Below, in pieces: positions 23,791 to 36,224 of a stretch of DNA of 64,000 nt. Location of the stretch: contig WTPW01000297.1 in assembly GCA_009809945.1 (NCBI GenBank), positions 163,653-227,652 of the forward strand. The letters are read 5' to 3'. The stretch comes from Gigaspora margarita (lineage: Eukaryota > Glomeromycota > Glomeromycetes > Diversisporales > Gigasporaceae). How positions within the stretch are numbered: the first letter of the stretch is position 1; each line of letters begins with the position of its first letter. The translations under genes and the position numbers were made by a program. The notes beneath the pieces are model-generated. The model was not told the origin of the DNA. It worked only from the letters and a program-made list of their open reading frames with translations, and ran no database searches.

Positions 23791-23912
23791 TGCACAGCCA
23801 TCCTATACAATAAAATTTTCGTAACACCGCCAACAGGAGAAACCGTCCCAAATTAGGAAATTGATTTCAATATGGACGAACAGCGAATTTTGTTGCTTCA
23901 CATCGCATTGTA

Positions 23913-24075
23913 AACACGCCACTCGGGTTATACCGACATCCGGATATAACGACATCATAGTAAAATCTTCTATACCGACATTTTTTCAAAAATTTAATAT
24001 AAAATGTCGGTATAACTCACTGTTGAATTTTTTTTACTAATGACTCAAAAATGTCGATATAACCAGAATGACGTG
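23913..24075. mobile_element. Pogo/Tigger-type MITE (163 bp)
   Basis: Left AACACGCCACTCGGGTTATA-CCGACAT and inward right CACGTCATTCTGGTTATATC-GACAT, with TA outside both (23911-23912, 24076-24077). GGTTATATCGACATTTTT is a well-known terminus of pogo-like elements. Confidence 0.82.
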
Positions 24076-24076
24076 T

Positions 24077-24206
24077 AATATCTGGTTAATCCCATTTAAA
24101 TCCCACTTAATCACACAGCATTTATATTACGATTTATATATATTTATCTAGTTAAGAAATCGTAATATAAAAGCTGTGGGATTAAATGGGATTTTAACCA
24201 GATATT
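24077..24206. mobile_element. 130-bp hairpin element next to the previous MITE
   Basis: AATATCTGGTTAATCCCATT pairs with its inverted partner at 24,180-24,206, with an inner stem TATTACGATTT/AAATCGTAATA. It starts at the TA that ends its neighbour. Confidence 0.78.
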
Positions 24207-24429
24207 ATTAAAGTACGATGTGAAAGCCACAAAAATTTGCTAGATTTTTTAGTTCGTTGTATAACACAAATGAGCCGTCCGATGACCTCGCGCAAACACT
24301 ATAAAACTGTATAAAAAGATTTTCAATAAATTATGAAACAAATATCGGAATCAATTTCCTAATGTAGAAGTCGTCTAAAGCAAGGAACATTATGATTTTC
24401 CAACTTTTAATTAAAATCTATTGATTTAT

Positions 24430-24845
24430 AGTTAGGGCTAGATGAAGATTGAGAGGGTGGTTAATAGATAGCAAAACCAAATTTCCAACACTTCTATTTA
24501 GTGGACAAGACCGGTTTAAATAGCCGTTTTTATATTTTTTGTGTTTTTGTTTTTGCCATCTCATTCTGTTTTGTTCGGACGGATCCGAGTTACATATCAG
24601 GTAATCTCGTGATGTGCCTGATCCCTAATTTGGGCGACTTTCCAATTTTTAGGGGTATGGTTAGGGTTAAGTCAGAGAGAAGTGTTTTATACATTGTAAA
24701 ATCACATTTCCGGCACTTTTATTTAGCCAACCAAGACCGGTTTAGATAGCCGTTTTTTATATATTTTGTGTTTTTGTCTTTGCCGTCTCGCTTTGTTTTG
24801 TTCGGACTGATCCGTGCTATATATCGGGTAATTTCGTAAGGTGCA
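24430..24845 (+). repeat. Tandem duplication of a ~227-bp unit
   Basis: Copies at about 24,430-24,656 and 24,657-24,845 share CAAGACCGGTTTA, ATAGCCGTTTTT, TTTTGTGTTTTTG and TGTTTTGTTCGGAC. Divergence is modest. Non-coding, though a short frame crosses it. Confidence 0.8.
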
Positions 24846-24874
24846 AGGCTTTAGACGACCCCCTAGTGTGAACG

Positions 24875-26215
24875 TGTGGATCTTTGGTTGTCAGCTAAAA
24901 TCTACTAACAACACTACTGTCTAATCTAATCTCTATACAACTATTGGTCAAGACTCCTAGTTCCTTGAATTGGCAGGCAGAAAGGCGTGGAAGATTTGGT
25001 CCAGGTCTTGAAGTTCTTTGGGTCTTGCTGTAGTGAAACTGGAATTGATCATTAAGTGACTTAACGATGGCATGTGACCAGGTACAAATTAAAATAACTT
25101 GGACAAGGGCAGGGACCCGGAAAAATTGTTTTTAAAAATGGCAAAAAATGGTTTGGTAACAGTTAAATATTGTTTTTTATTGCGGTATCAAATTTAGCAT
25201 AAATAATGTTGATCAAAATATGGCTATCCTTATTGATTATAAGCGAAACTCTTTATTATAAATTCTAAAAAATAAATTTACTACATTTTCAGTTATTACA
25301 AAGTTGTTATTGAATATATACTATTTAATTAAATAATTAATACTCGTATTTATCACTACAACTTAACCCAAATCATATCTATAGCACATACTAACAATTT
25401 AACCTTTAAATTAATATGCAAGTTAGAAATAAGATAAAATGAAGTTAAATTAAAACTTACATTTAACTTCTTTTAATTGATCATTTTGACATTTATAGTT
25501 ACTGTAAATTTTTAAATATTCTTAAGTTCTCCGAGTTTGGAATATCTCAATTATTTCATACAATAATATTAACATTTTTTTGAAGTTATATAATGCAAAA
25601 ATGCGAATGTATCTTTTATGCACGTGAGTTAAAATACGCAAATATGATTGGCTCCTAAAATAGTTAACCAATCAGATTCTTCGTGTAACTTCGCATGCAT
25701 AAAAAAACAAAAATTGGTTTATAATATGATATTCGGTAAAAATTGTGATTTATTGTTAAGCACAATATGAATATGTATTCTATAAACAATAATAGCTTTA
25801 TTATGTAAGAATAAGATAAATACAACAATGTTATGATAGATAAGGGTTGGATTCAAGGATTAACTAGCTACTTAGAGATACGCTTCTACTCTTATTTCGA
25901 AGATAAAACTCTACTAGATGCAAACTTCCTGAGTTATTCTCCTGGTTGAGTGGGCTTTTAGTTATTATATACTTTTAATTATAGACTAAAATGATGCAAA
26001 AGATTCTTTTTAATCTTTTGGATCTTTTATATCATTTGCATTATTTGAATCTTTTGAATCTTTTGAATTAAAAAATTCAAATGATTTGTGATTATTGATC
26101 CCAATACTAATTACTAAAAATAGTAAATATCTATATATTTAAAAATAGAAAATAAAAATAGAATTGAGCACAAACCACTTTTAGATTGTGCTATATCAAT
26201 TTTGCTCGTCACAAC
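24875..26215 (+). repeat. Long dispersed repeat, copy A; possible solo LTR
   Basis: Matches 33,918-34,591 along its whole length except for an extra segment at about 25,103-25,738. Length without that segment (about 0.7 kb), TG start and CA end (...GTCACA) would fit a solo LTR of an old retrotransposon, but I see no target duplication. It looks old and non-functional. Confidence 0.5.
25103..25738. mobile_element. Insertion inside copy A (about 636 bp), origin unclear
   Basis: Absent from copy B, where AACTTGAACAAG runs directly into TTTAAGCACAATATGA. The left side begins CAGGGACCCGGAAAAATTG, a word seen again at 37,610. The right end has no clear mirror of it. Confidence 0.5.
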
Positions 26216-26229
26216 TCTCCCCAGCTTAG

Positions 26230-27000
26230 TTTCAAGTTCCACAAGAAACATATCGAATCAATTCACAAATTTTTTCTAATTTGCTAGGCCACTGACTATC
26301 TAGACCGAATTGAATTTAATGTCAGATTTCTTTACTTCGGATGAGGTTCTTTTCTTCATCTTTTTCAATATCAATTCCATTTTGATAACAGTGTCCAACC
26401 TTATGAACATCTTATGGGATACACTTTGATATTCTTCTGGTGCTTCTTTTCAGTCTTATCAGGACCCCAGATAATTCTATAGTAGGTAGTAAGGTAAAAA
26501 AGTGGATTCGCCTTAATTCTGGTCAAAATTAAAAATTAATTTTAATTTTGACCAGAATTTAAATGTGTTTGGCCCAAAAAATCTACCCACTTTTTACCCC
26601 CACCTACCTTAGGATTGCCCAGGGTCCTGTCTTATCCAGCAGGTAATGCTGATATTTTCTTCCTTCTTTCTATTTCTTTATTCAAATCTGCATTCTGTTT
26701 TACATATAATGTGCTTCTTTACACATTGCTGCCATGACCATCCTTTTCTCTATGTCATATCTACAGAATTTGTTAATCTTCTAATTCTACTTTTTTCTTT
26801 TCTTCTTGTTATTTTAATTTTTGATACTAGATCTAGGGTACCAATGACATAGTTGAAATTCAGTTTTATATCAGATTTCTGTGCTTCAAGTATGCTTTTT
26901 TTTTTATGTATAACTTCTCTAGCTCTAATTCCATTTGATAACAATATTTAATACTAAAATTTTGTAGGCTTTGTCACAGTTACATTTTTAATAAGTAGCA
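26230..27000. repeat. Degenerate T/C-rich repeat region
   Basis: Loosely repeating segments of the type TTTAATTCCATTTTGATAACAATAT. The same kind of sequence returns at 30,950-32,900, on the other side of the 3-kb insertion. No gene is seen through 27,500. Confidence 0.4.
26461..26628. mobile_element. 168-bp MITE with AGGACCCCAG ends
   Basis: Left AGGACCCCAGATAATTCTAT and inward right AGGACCCTGGGCAATCCTAA. GTCTTATC is duplicated exactly (26453-26460, 26629-26636). The middle is a perfect stem TTCTGGTCAAAATTAAAA and its mirror. Same terminal family as the 18,193 element. Confidence 0.88.
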
Positions 27001-28662
27001 ATTGTTATGGATCACATGGCTTATTTTTTAGTGTCTCTCAGGGCTAAAATTGTTGATGTACTTTTAGTCTTCAAACATGGTTTGATGTAGTTTAGCAGAT
27101 TCTGAAGAGACTTCTTAAGAAGACTGTGGGAAGCATTAGATCAACATCAGAAAAATTTTGGGATATTCTGGGTAGTGTTGAATTGGAATAAGGTTTTGAA
27201 AGAAATTTGGAATCCTGGATATAATTCTTGGATAGAGCTTTTCTACTTACTCTATCACATCCCGATCAACCACACTCAGCTATCAGGTTTGTTGTTTTGC
27301 TTTATTTATATATATATATATATAAATTTTGAGAACATCAATATTCTCCAAATTAAGTTCTTTTTTAATAATTTGGCTTTAATCAGCTTTTTTCACCAAA
27401 TCACAAGACCAAAGGCTCAAAAATAGACTGCATTGCAGTTCTAAAATAAGATAGTATAGGGTTGACTCAAGGGTTGTAATGCTTTTTTAGCTTTGGATCA
27501 GATAGTACCAGTGATGTTAAATGATCTAAAATGACCCAAATGACTCAAATGACCAATGACCAGTCATTGGGTCATTTCAAGAATAAAATAACCTATTGGG
27601 TCATTTGAATTTTTTGGTAGAAATAACAATTAATTAAAACTTGATTAAATTATAAAATTTGAAGTCAACAATAATCAAAATATTAAATATTTAATACTTA
27701 TGCTAAGATTTGGTCAATTTATAATCTTTTAAATCCATTTACATTTACTACAGTTTTCAAAAGTAATCTTTACCTTTAAACAAAAGCTAGGTTGTCCTGT
27801 GCTAAATTACTATGATTGATTTCAAAAACTCTGTGATTACATGCGTTAAGAATCTTGACTATTGATTTTAATCCTGTGACCTCATATTAGAGCCTCATAT
27901 CATAATCTAGAGCTCTATTCAACCTTAGTTACTCAGATCAAGTCTATTTATATCTCAATTAAAGCCTTACCATTGTTAGAGTAGTTTAGTTAATTTTAGT
28001 TAGTCTTACTAGTATATAGTTGCAATACTTATATAGAGGGTTCATTTAGCCTCTCACAACATATATACATAATGAGGTTTGTGATACATATCAAAAGTAT
28101 ATCAGGTCTTGTGCAAATTTCAAATTTATAACAAAAGAAGATTTTTAATTAATTAAAATTAAATTAGTAAAAATTTCCTATTTGAAGTCAAATTCATTCA
28201 TTTATATATATTTGAATTTAATATATGACATGTTAACATGTTACCTAGCACATTAACATGCTTTCTAACACTACTAAGCCCAACACATTGATGTACTTTA
28301 CTTATTTGCATGGGTAATACAAACCAAAAAAGGATTTCCATTTTGTAAATAAACTAAGTGCATGAGATAAAAATTTAGGGTTAAGGTCTTAAGGTTAGAG
28401 ACTATAGGTTAGAGTAATTCTTACAATATTAAAGATTTCATTCCCTCGTTTGCACCAAGATTGATTTAAATAATAGTTTTCACTTTTTTTTTCTTTTGTG
28501 CATGTTTGGATTCTTTGTCAGGCTGATCTGAAATAGTCAAATTTTGCATTCTCCAATTGGCTATTTCCTCTCCAGAAGTTTGTATTACCTGCAAAATGAG
28601 TAAATGCCACATTAATGTGCTGTCTAGAATTTTATAATTCTTACCCTTAACATGTATTATAT

Positions 28663-30287
28663 TTAGAGGTCTTACTCATTCAAAAAATAAGATTTCAAAT
28701 ATTCATTTGGTCAATCTTTTTAATATTCGAATATTTATTCAAAAATTTTGAAAATATTCAATGAATATTCACTAAATATTTATTGAATATTAAATAAATA
28801 GTACTAAATATCAAAAAAAATCCAATATTTATATATAAATATAAAGTGGTATAACTTAAAAACAAATAATTTTAACAAAAATACTTTAAGAGATTTGCTG
28901 TCTGAATCAAAGCTACAGTTTTGTTGAAGTAGATATTTATTTAATTTATAACTATAAAGGTTATAATATTTGTTAAGTTTAGATATAGTCAAAAAATTTA
29001 GTATTTAATATATAAAAAAAATTAGTTATATAATTCAGTTATACAAAATTAGCCATCATATTTGCTTATTAATATCAAAATTTGCTACTTTTAATATGTC
29101 AGGCCCAGGACATGTCCCATTACAGGGGTTCAAAATGTTGTCTATAATTAAATTTTTTTAAAAAACATATGAATTTACTATATAACTTTGAGCAAGCTAA
29201 GATTCTTTTAAATGTTACTTATTAACTTTAAATTAAATTTTTCGGGTATATAGAACAAGGAGAGAAGAAAAAATTGAGCTTAAAAATTGAATTAAAATTT
29301 TGTCAATTTTGTACAAAACGAAAATGTAACTTGGCCAAAATCAAATATTTTCCGATTTTAACATAAGAAGTATATGTAAAAACATGCCCTGAACAACTTT
29401 ACTTAGTTGACGGAAGTAGGTTACCTTGTAAGAAAAATGGGTTATCTATGTACTAAAGTTAAAATTTATTGTATTTCTTGATTAAACTTTTTTCCTTATT
29501 AGGTAACCTACTTTGGGCTCTTAAGCAAAGTTGTTCAGCATGTAATTTTATATTATATTTAAAATTGAAACGCGCTTTTTGGACCTTTTACTAAGTGAAA
29601 AATGGGTTTAAAGTTAGAAAAAATTGTTTTTTTGAACTTTAACTCTATTTTTCACTTAGTAAAAGGTCCGAAAAGTGTGTTTCAATCTCAAATGTGATAT
29701 AAAATTACATGCTGAACAACTTTGCTTAAGTGCCCAAAGTAGGTTACCTAATAAGAAAAAAAATTTAATCAAGAAATACAATAAATTTTAACTTTAGTAC
29801 ATAGATAACCCATTTTCTTACAAGGTAACCTACTTCTGTCAACTAAGTAAAGTTGTTCAGGGCATGTTTTTACATATAATTCTTATATTAAAACAGAAAA
29901 TATTTGATTTTGGCCAAGTTACATTTTCGTTTTGTGCAAAATTGACAAAATTTTAATTCAATTTTTAAGCTCAATTTTTTCTTCTCTCCTTGTTCTATAT
30001 ACCCGAAAAANTTAATTTAAAGTTAATAAGTAACATTTAAAAGAATCTTAGCTCAAAGTTATATAGTAAATTCATATGTTTTTAAAAAATTTTAATTATA
30101 GACAACATTTTGAACCCCTGTAATGGGACATGTCCCAGGCCTGATATATATATTTAATGAATTCAATAAAAATATTCAGTAAAATTTTTAAATATTCAAA
30201 TATTCATTTAGTAAACATTTTATATATTCAAATATTCAAACATTCAGTGAATATTTGAATATAACATTTATTGGATCAGGCCTCTAA
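28663..30287. mobile_element. Nested ATTC-rich element with TTAGAGGYCT ends
   Basis: TTAGAGGTCTTACTC at the left and TTAGAGGCCTGATCC inwards from the right, each followed by dense AATATTC/GAATATT words. Target duplication not readable. It carries the large palindrome in its middle. Confidence 0.65.
29100..30143. repeat. 1,044-bp near-perfect palindrome
   Basis: The left arm starts CAGGCCCAGGACATGTCCCA, the right arm read inwards CAGGCCTGGGACATGTCCCA. The arms stay in register to the centre at about 29,621 (AAAAAATTGTTTTTTT), with almost no loop. Shared inner landmarks include GAACAAGGAGAGAAGAAAAA, AAGTAGGTTACCTTGTAAGA and GGACCTTTTACTAAGTGAAA. There are only scattered differences in about 520 bases. 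Non-coding. One ambiguous base lies near 30,011. Confidence 0.95.
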
Positions 30288-30949
30288 TCGTACTAACATA
30301 TTAATGGGCGATTGTATGGCAATCATCAATTTTATATAGATTTTGACTACCATATCACTACTAATAACCCAAATGACTTCAAATAACCCTGGTCATTTGC
30401 AAATAACTATGGTCATTGGGTCATGAGTTATTTGCAAATGACCCAAAATTCAAATGACCTATAATGACTGGTCATTTCAGGGTCATTTGAGGTCATTTAA
30501 AAATTTTTCAAATGACCAGGTCATTTAACATTACTGAATAGTACTAATCTACTTCTTTTAGTTATCTTTTAGTGTCTTTGACAAGATTAAATATTTTTCA
30601 GTTGTAGTAGCACTTGATGATGGTCATATAGTATAATTTTGGTAGCTTGGTCAATTGATTCAAATAATACAGAGTTATGAGCTTTGATTGTTGATCAAAA
30701 ATAGCTTATTACAGGATTGAATATTGTTCAATAAATGCAGAAAATAAAGTAATTGATTATTATTGTAATTGTTGCCACAATATTGGGAACAATATAGTAT
30801 ATATATATATATATATATTTAGTCTTTTGTAAAATTACAATATCCCTTCTAATTTTCTTCATTGGGACCTTTCAACGGACATTTCACCAGGATCAAAAAT
30901 TTGGGTACAGAACCAATATATTGGTGGGTATACAGACTATTGGTTTGTT

Positions 30950-32900
30950 TTATTCTCATTAATGTGAGCTGCTATTTTTCATTCTATCTTCAATTTTTGT
31001 AATAACCAATTCCCTTTTTCCATCTTCAATATGTTTTAGGTACCATTTTGATGCTTTACTCTTTTTTGTTCTCAATTCTAATTTTTCTTTTATTACAATT
31101 TCTAACCTTTGTTTATAGTTTCAATATTGCATAATAGATACATGCTGCCTTCACAAATATATACACTTTTTGCTTAACGATTTTAATACCATTTTCTAAT
31201 TTATAACAATAACCAACTTAATATATTCCATTTGAACTATTTATTTCTCTTAATGCATGAATGCACATTTTCATCTTTTTTAACTCCAATTCTGTGCTGC
31301 TTAAGACTATCTATTCTATTAATTGTATATACTTTATTAGTATTACTTGTTTTAGCAAAGCTTTATATTTTACTTAAATGTTAGATTATTATTTTTAACT
31401 TCATCTCTGTTGTCTTAAGAGTTGGATCTAAAGTTATTTTATTTATTCAAATTACTGTTTTTAGTATGCTTTAATCACTAATTAGATGCCACCAAAATTG
31501 ATTTTTGAAAAAGGCCTATTCATCTTCATTAGAGAAAATTAAAATTTTTTATAAGGAAGGGCAAATAAAATTTATATAAATATGTTTCTTATAATTTTGT
31601 ATATTCAAAAAAAGTATCAAATAATTTTGTCTTTCAAGTAAAATAGGTCAAAAACAATTTTGTCTTCAAATTTTAATTTTGGGTTTTCGAACCCGAAATG
31701 CTTTCATCCTCATGTATAATCAGGCTTCTGAATTATCGATTACTTTGTATCTATCTTCTTTAACTTCAATTCTAAGAAGATAGTAGTTGCCAAATGTCCT
31801 TTTTTATTGGCATCTTTTATTTTTGCTGATTTTTGACAATAAATTGATGCCTTATGTTCATTTTTTAGTATGCTTTTAATTATCTGATTAATTGTATTGG
31901 GTTTGTATATATATACTACTTTTTTTTCTAAATTTATTCTGGCATACTTTATTGTTATGCATAGAAGTAATAATTAATAATACTGGGCCAAATAAAGTAA
32001 TCTGAAGCTTATATTTGACTCTTTATTTTTCAGTTTTTGGGCTTTAGCTTTTGGGTAATTCATATTTTTTTATCTTTAAATTTATCAGCAAGATTTATTA
32101 TAGTAGACTTTTCGTAATTTATTAGAATTTCCTTTTCTATTCTCATGATTATTTAGGTCCAGCCAGTTTGTAGAGATTGCATTGTTACAAGAATACTAAG
32201 TTTCAATATCATCATCATTAGTATTGTTACAAATTTGGAATCCTTGGGACCATTTGGATGCATTTCATTTTTAATATTCTTTCTTATTCTGCTTCAGTTT
32301 TCATGACAATATTTAATATCAAATGTTTTAGCAGAGTTATTCAAGCCAACAGGCTTTTTCTTAAATGCAGATGCCTTATACTGATCCTTTTTGACTACAA
32401 TTACCTTATGCATATTTTCTTGTGCTTTGATTTTCTTATTATAACAGGTACCAAGCATATGAGGCTCATCAGTTTGTTTACTTTAAAACTTCTTGATAGT
32501 AGATAAGTGCCTTATATTTGTTTACTTTGATTTTAGCTTCCATTTTATTAGCACAATCCATCTTAGCAACTCTTTGATAATAAACAGATATCTTATACTC
32601 ATTTATTTCAATTTTAATTTCATCTTGATTATAGTATCCAAATTATTATTGGTAGGTCATAGATCTTCTAGTCCATTGGAGTAAGTTCTATATTTGTCAT
32701 TTTTCTATACCCTTTCCATTGTTATAACTAACTTTGCAATTTCTGTTAGAACTACCTATTTTTGATAATTTTGGTAAATAGCAAAAGCTTTATACTCTTT
32801 TCTTTTAACTTCAACTTTTCAAGGAGTATTCTTTATAACTAGATTCTTATTGCTACATTTTCTTGACTCATTTTTTCTTTTGGGTTTAAACAAAACCCAG
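30950..32900. repeat. Degenerate T/C-rich repeat region, second part
   Basis: Irregular recurrences of TTTAACTTCAATTCTA-like and CTTATACTCATTT-like words about 50-110 bases apart, too worn for a unit length. No gene seen. Confidence 0.4.
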
Positions 32901-33107
32901 TAAGCTATAGTCAAATTCAATTCTATGATCAGTAGATGCTAGGTTAGACAAGTAATTTTTTTCCCTTGATTTTTGACCTTATTTAACTTCTTTTTTGTTT
33001 TTTTCACACTATAGATTTTCTGGTTGTCAATTTTAAAAAGTTCCTTTTTGTGTCAAAGCTTTGCTAGCTAAAATTAGAGACAGCTATCTTTTGCTTTGGG
33101 GTTTTAT

Positions 33108-33404
33108 AGGACCCCAAACATCTAGTACAAAGGTCATACTTAATTTTTCAGCAAAAACTCCTAAAATTTGAGAAGTAAAAAAAACAGTTTTTGGCAATTA
33201 TATTGGCATCCAGTGGTCCAATTTGAATAAACTTTTTTTAAAAAATAAAGCCCTCAGTAAGGTACATCTAACAAAAAAGGTTAATTTAATTCTGATTACT
33301 AGATCAAAAGTTATTTAAACAAATGTATTTTGTTATTTTTAACAAATTGGGCCAAAATTGACCAAAATCCAGTTATGACCTATATGAGAGATGTTCAGGA
33401 CCCT
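33108..33404. mobile_element. 297-bp MITE with AGGACCC-type ends
   Basis: AGGACCCCAAACATCT at the left aligns with the inward right end AGGGTCCTGAACATCT, followed on both sides by AGGTCATA. Flanks GGTTTTAT and ATTTTTAT agree in six of eight bases. Inside is CATCCAGTGGTCCAA, a word shared with the hairpins at 8,090. Confidence 0.65.
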
Positions 33405-33917
33405 ATTTTTATATAATAGCAAGTATGCAATTTCTTTTGCTTTACTTTCATCTCTTATCATTTTTTTACTAATTCTAATGTAAAATTCAGGGGTATAGAA
33501 ATTTGCTCAGTACCTAAAGTATCAATAAAATTTTTATTTATCATTTCTTGAACTACTACAATTTGTTTCAAAGTAAGTATTCTAAGGATTATTGTGCACT
33601 TTTTATCTAATTTCCTTATAGCAGGACATGTAGATGCAATGAGTTCTTTTATAAAACAGTAAAAGCACTAGTGTCTTTTTTGAAATACTTTTTGAAGTGG
33701 TTTATAATTCTATAACTTCCCTTGGACTTTCAGTAGTTGAGTTTTTTTTGTTCAGAATATAATTTTCTTTGGATATTGATATGATCTGGCCTGACTTGTA
33801 AAGAATAATTGATAGTAAAAATCTATCTTACAGTTTGGAATTACTGAATTTGTATAAATTTCTCATTTTATATAGGTTAAGAAGTTCAATCTAATATTCA
33901 CTACCAATTGTAAAAGT

Positions 33918-34591
33918 ATAGATCTTTGGTTGTTAGCTAAAATCTACTTACAATACTACTATCTAATCTAATTTCTATACAACTATTGGACAAGACTCCT
34001 AGGCGGGCAGAAAGAGGGATGGAAAATTTGGCCTGGGTCTTGAGGTTCTTTGGATCTTGCTGTAGTAAAACTAGAATTAATTGTTAAGTGACTTAATAAT
34101 ATCACATGATCAGAGTACAAATCAAAATAACTTGAACAAGAGTTTAAGCACAATATGAGTATGTATTTTGTAAACAATAATAACTTTGTTATATGAAATA
34201 AGATAAGATAAGAGTTGGATTCAAGGATTAACTAGCTACTTAGAGATACATTTTTACTCTTATTTTGAAGATAAAGCCCTACTAGATATGAACTCCCTAA
34301 GTTATTCTCTTGGTTGAGTGAGCTTTTGGCCCTTATATACTTTTTAATTACAGACTATAACAATAAAAAGATTCTTTTTAATCTTTTGGATATTTTATAT
34401 CTTTTACATCTTTTGAATCTTTTGAATCTTTTGAATCTTTTGAATCAAAGGATTCAAATTATTTGTGATCATTGATCCCAATACTAATTACTAAAAATAG
34501 TTAATATCTATATATATATAAATAGAAAATAAAATAGAAATTGAGCACAGACCACTTTTGGATTGCGCTATATCAATTTTGCCTGTCGCAA
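33918..34591 (+). repeat. Long dispersed repeat, copy B; possible solo LTR
   Basis: Uninterrupted relative of 24,875-26,215. Contains a short run of TTTTGAATC units near 34,410-34,450. Old and non-coding. Confidence 0.5.
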
Positions 34592-35631
34592 CAGTCTCAT
34601 CTATTGTACTCGCTAAATAAACCCTGTAACTAGTTAGTTCTAAAATTGTAAGAATTGAACTCAACCTGTCAGATTGGTTCAGGCTCAAGTCTGGGTTTCA
34701 GTTTGGTTCTATGAAATACTACTTTGGTAGCACTCATATAATTAAGGTGAATGGTATAACTAAAAAATTTGGTATGCCATTAGCCAAAATTTATGTCATG
34801 CCACACTATAGCATACTATGGGTATGCCATAATATAATTAAATCTTAGATTGGTCTGGTTCAAATTGCAATTCAGAATTTTTTAGATGTTTGCTCAAAAT
34901 TTCTTCTCAGCCCATTTCTATTTAGATTTTGGGCATGCATACTATGGCGGTATGCCTGTGATCTCTATGTCACTCACTTTATATATGATCATTTGCGAAT
35001 ATATTATTTGCTGTGCTTTCAATTATTCATGATAAGAGCATGGTAGACAAACTGATTTAATAAAATTTTTTAATTTTTTATATGCATTAAAGTACTTTTT
35101 TATTCTAGTGATTTTTCAGAACCGACCATTTAAGTTAGTTAAAATATTGCAAAAAACTCTTGAATACCTATACTTTGTTAGAATTAATTATAATATTTAA
35201 AAAGTTTTATTAGAGACAAAATTTATAAAAGTTTGAAGGTATTTGAGTTGACAATTCAAACTAATGAAGGTATAATAATCTATAACTATGATCTAGTATT
35301 TTATAGCAAAAGTAAGAACAAACACAAATGATATTTATGTGAAAAATAAAGTAAAGAGATAAGTTAATAGGTTTTTGTACTTTTTAAGTTAAAAATTAGG
35401 TTAACTAGGTGTATCTTTTTCTAAATTTAACTTTCCTTATTTATTATTGTAATTTCAAATCCTGAACAGTAATGATTTAGAACAATTTAAAAGAACACAT
35501 TTATTGAATAGATTAAGTAGAAAACATATACGTATATAAAATATAAAATTTGTATTAAAAAAAATAAGAAAATTAGGGATTATGTAATCATTAATATTTT
35601 ACAATTCAGAGGATGAAATTTGATAATTTTT

Positions 35632-35672
35632 ATACCATTAGATCTGTCTCAATGAGACAAATCGAATGGTAT
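35632..35672. repeat. Hairpin related to those at 8.1-8.3 kb
   Basis: ATACCATTAGATCTGTCTC, a short turn, then GAGACAAATCGAATGGTAT. The turn and stem match the third hairpin of the 7,965 element (GTCTC..GAGAC..TCGAATGGTA). Confidence 0.65.
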
Positions 35673-35818
35673 AATAATCAATAAATTCTAACTGTTGGAT
35701 TGTGTAATATCTTTGATTTTGTAAGAAATAAAGTTTTCCTATATTATCATAAAAATTGCATTGGCTAGTTATCATGTGCAATAATGTAGCCAATTACAAT
35801 AACAGAAAGTTTACAGTC

Positions 35819-36211
35819 CAGGGTGTCCAGGATTATATGAAAGCATAATATCTGAATAATTTACCAATTTTTGCATTGTGTATGCTTTCCATAATTGAGC
35901 AAAAAAAGCATAAATTATAGGAATAAAATATAATTGGTTGTTGGAAGTATGCTAACTTCATTTGGCAATGCTTTAAATTTGTGATTTGGGTGGCAGAAAG
36001 TAAGTTCCTAAAAGTTCTGATGTAGAAAATGAATAAACTTAAATAATAAGCATAGTTGAAGTAAAAATTCTGAAGAATAGAACTAAGCGTAAATAATAAA
36101 AATCACATAATCGATCACATAAGTTTAAATTTATTTCACATCCATCACATAATCAACCTCAGTTTACCCACATAATTTAACTCATTTCATCATATAATTC
36201 TGGACACCCTA
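35819..36211. mobile_element. hAT-like MITE (393 bp)
   Basis: CAGGGTGTCCAGGATTATAT at the left and TAGGGTGTCCAGAATTATAT inwards from the right. CACATAAT words near the right end resemble the subterminal repeats of the intact hAT at 38,572. Target duplication not clear. Confidence 0.72.
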
Positions 36212-36224
36212 TATATAGTGTTAG

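Larger units (their letters stand above)
27509..30536. mobile_element. Non-autonomous hAT-like element (3,028 bp) with nested insertions
   Basis: Ends CAGTGATGTTAAATGATCTA and, inwards from the right, CAGTAATGTTAAATGACCTG, followed on both sides by many AAATGACC words (subterminal repeats). Flanks GATAGTAC (27501-27508) and AATAGTAC (30537-30544) agree in seven of eight bases. No transposase is visible. More than half of the length is the nested sequence at 28,663-30,287. Confidence 0.85.

Noticed and set aside
27175-27426. 83-codon frame
   Set aside because: Contains a TA microsatellite and no recognisable motif; it may be a remnant but nothing supports a gene.
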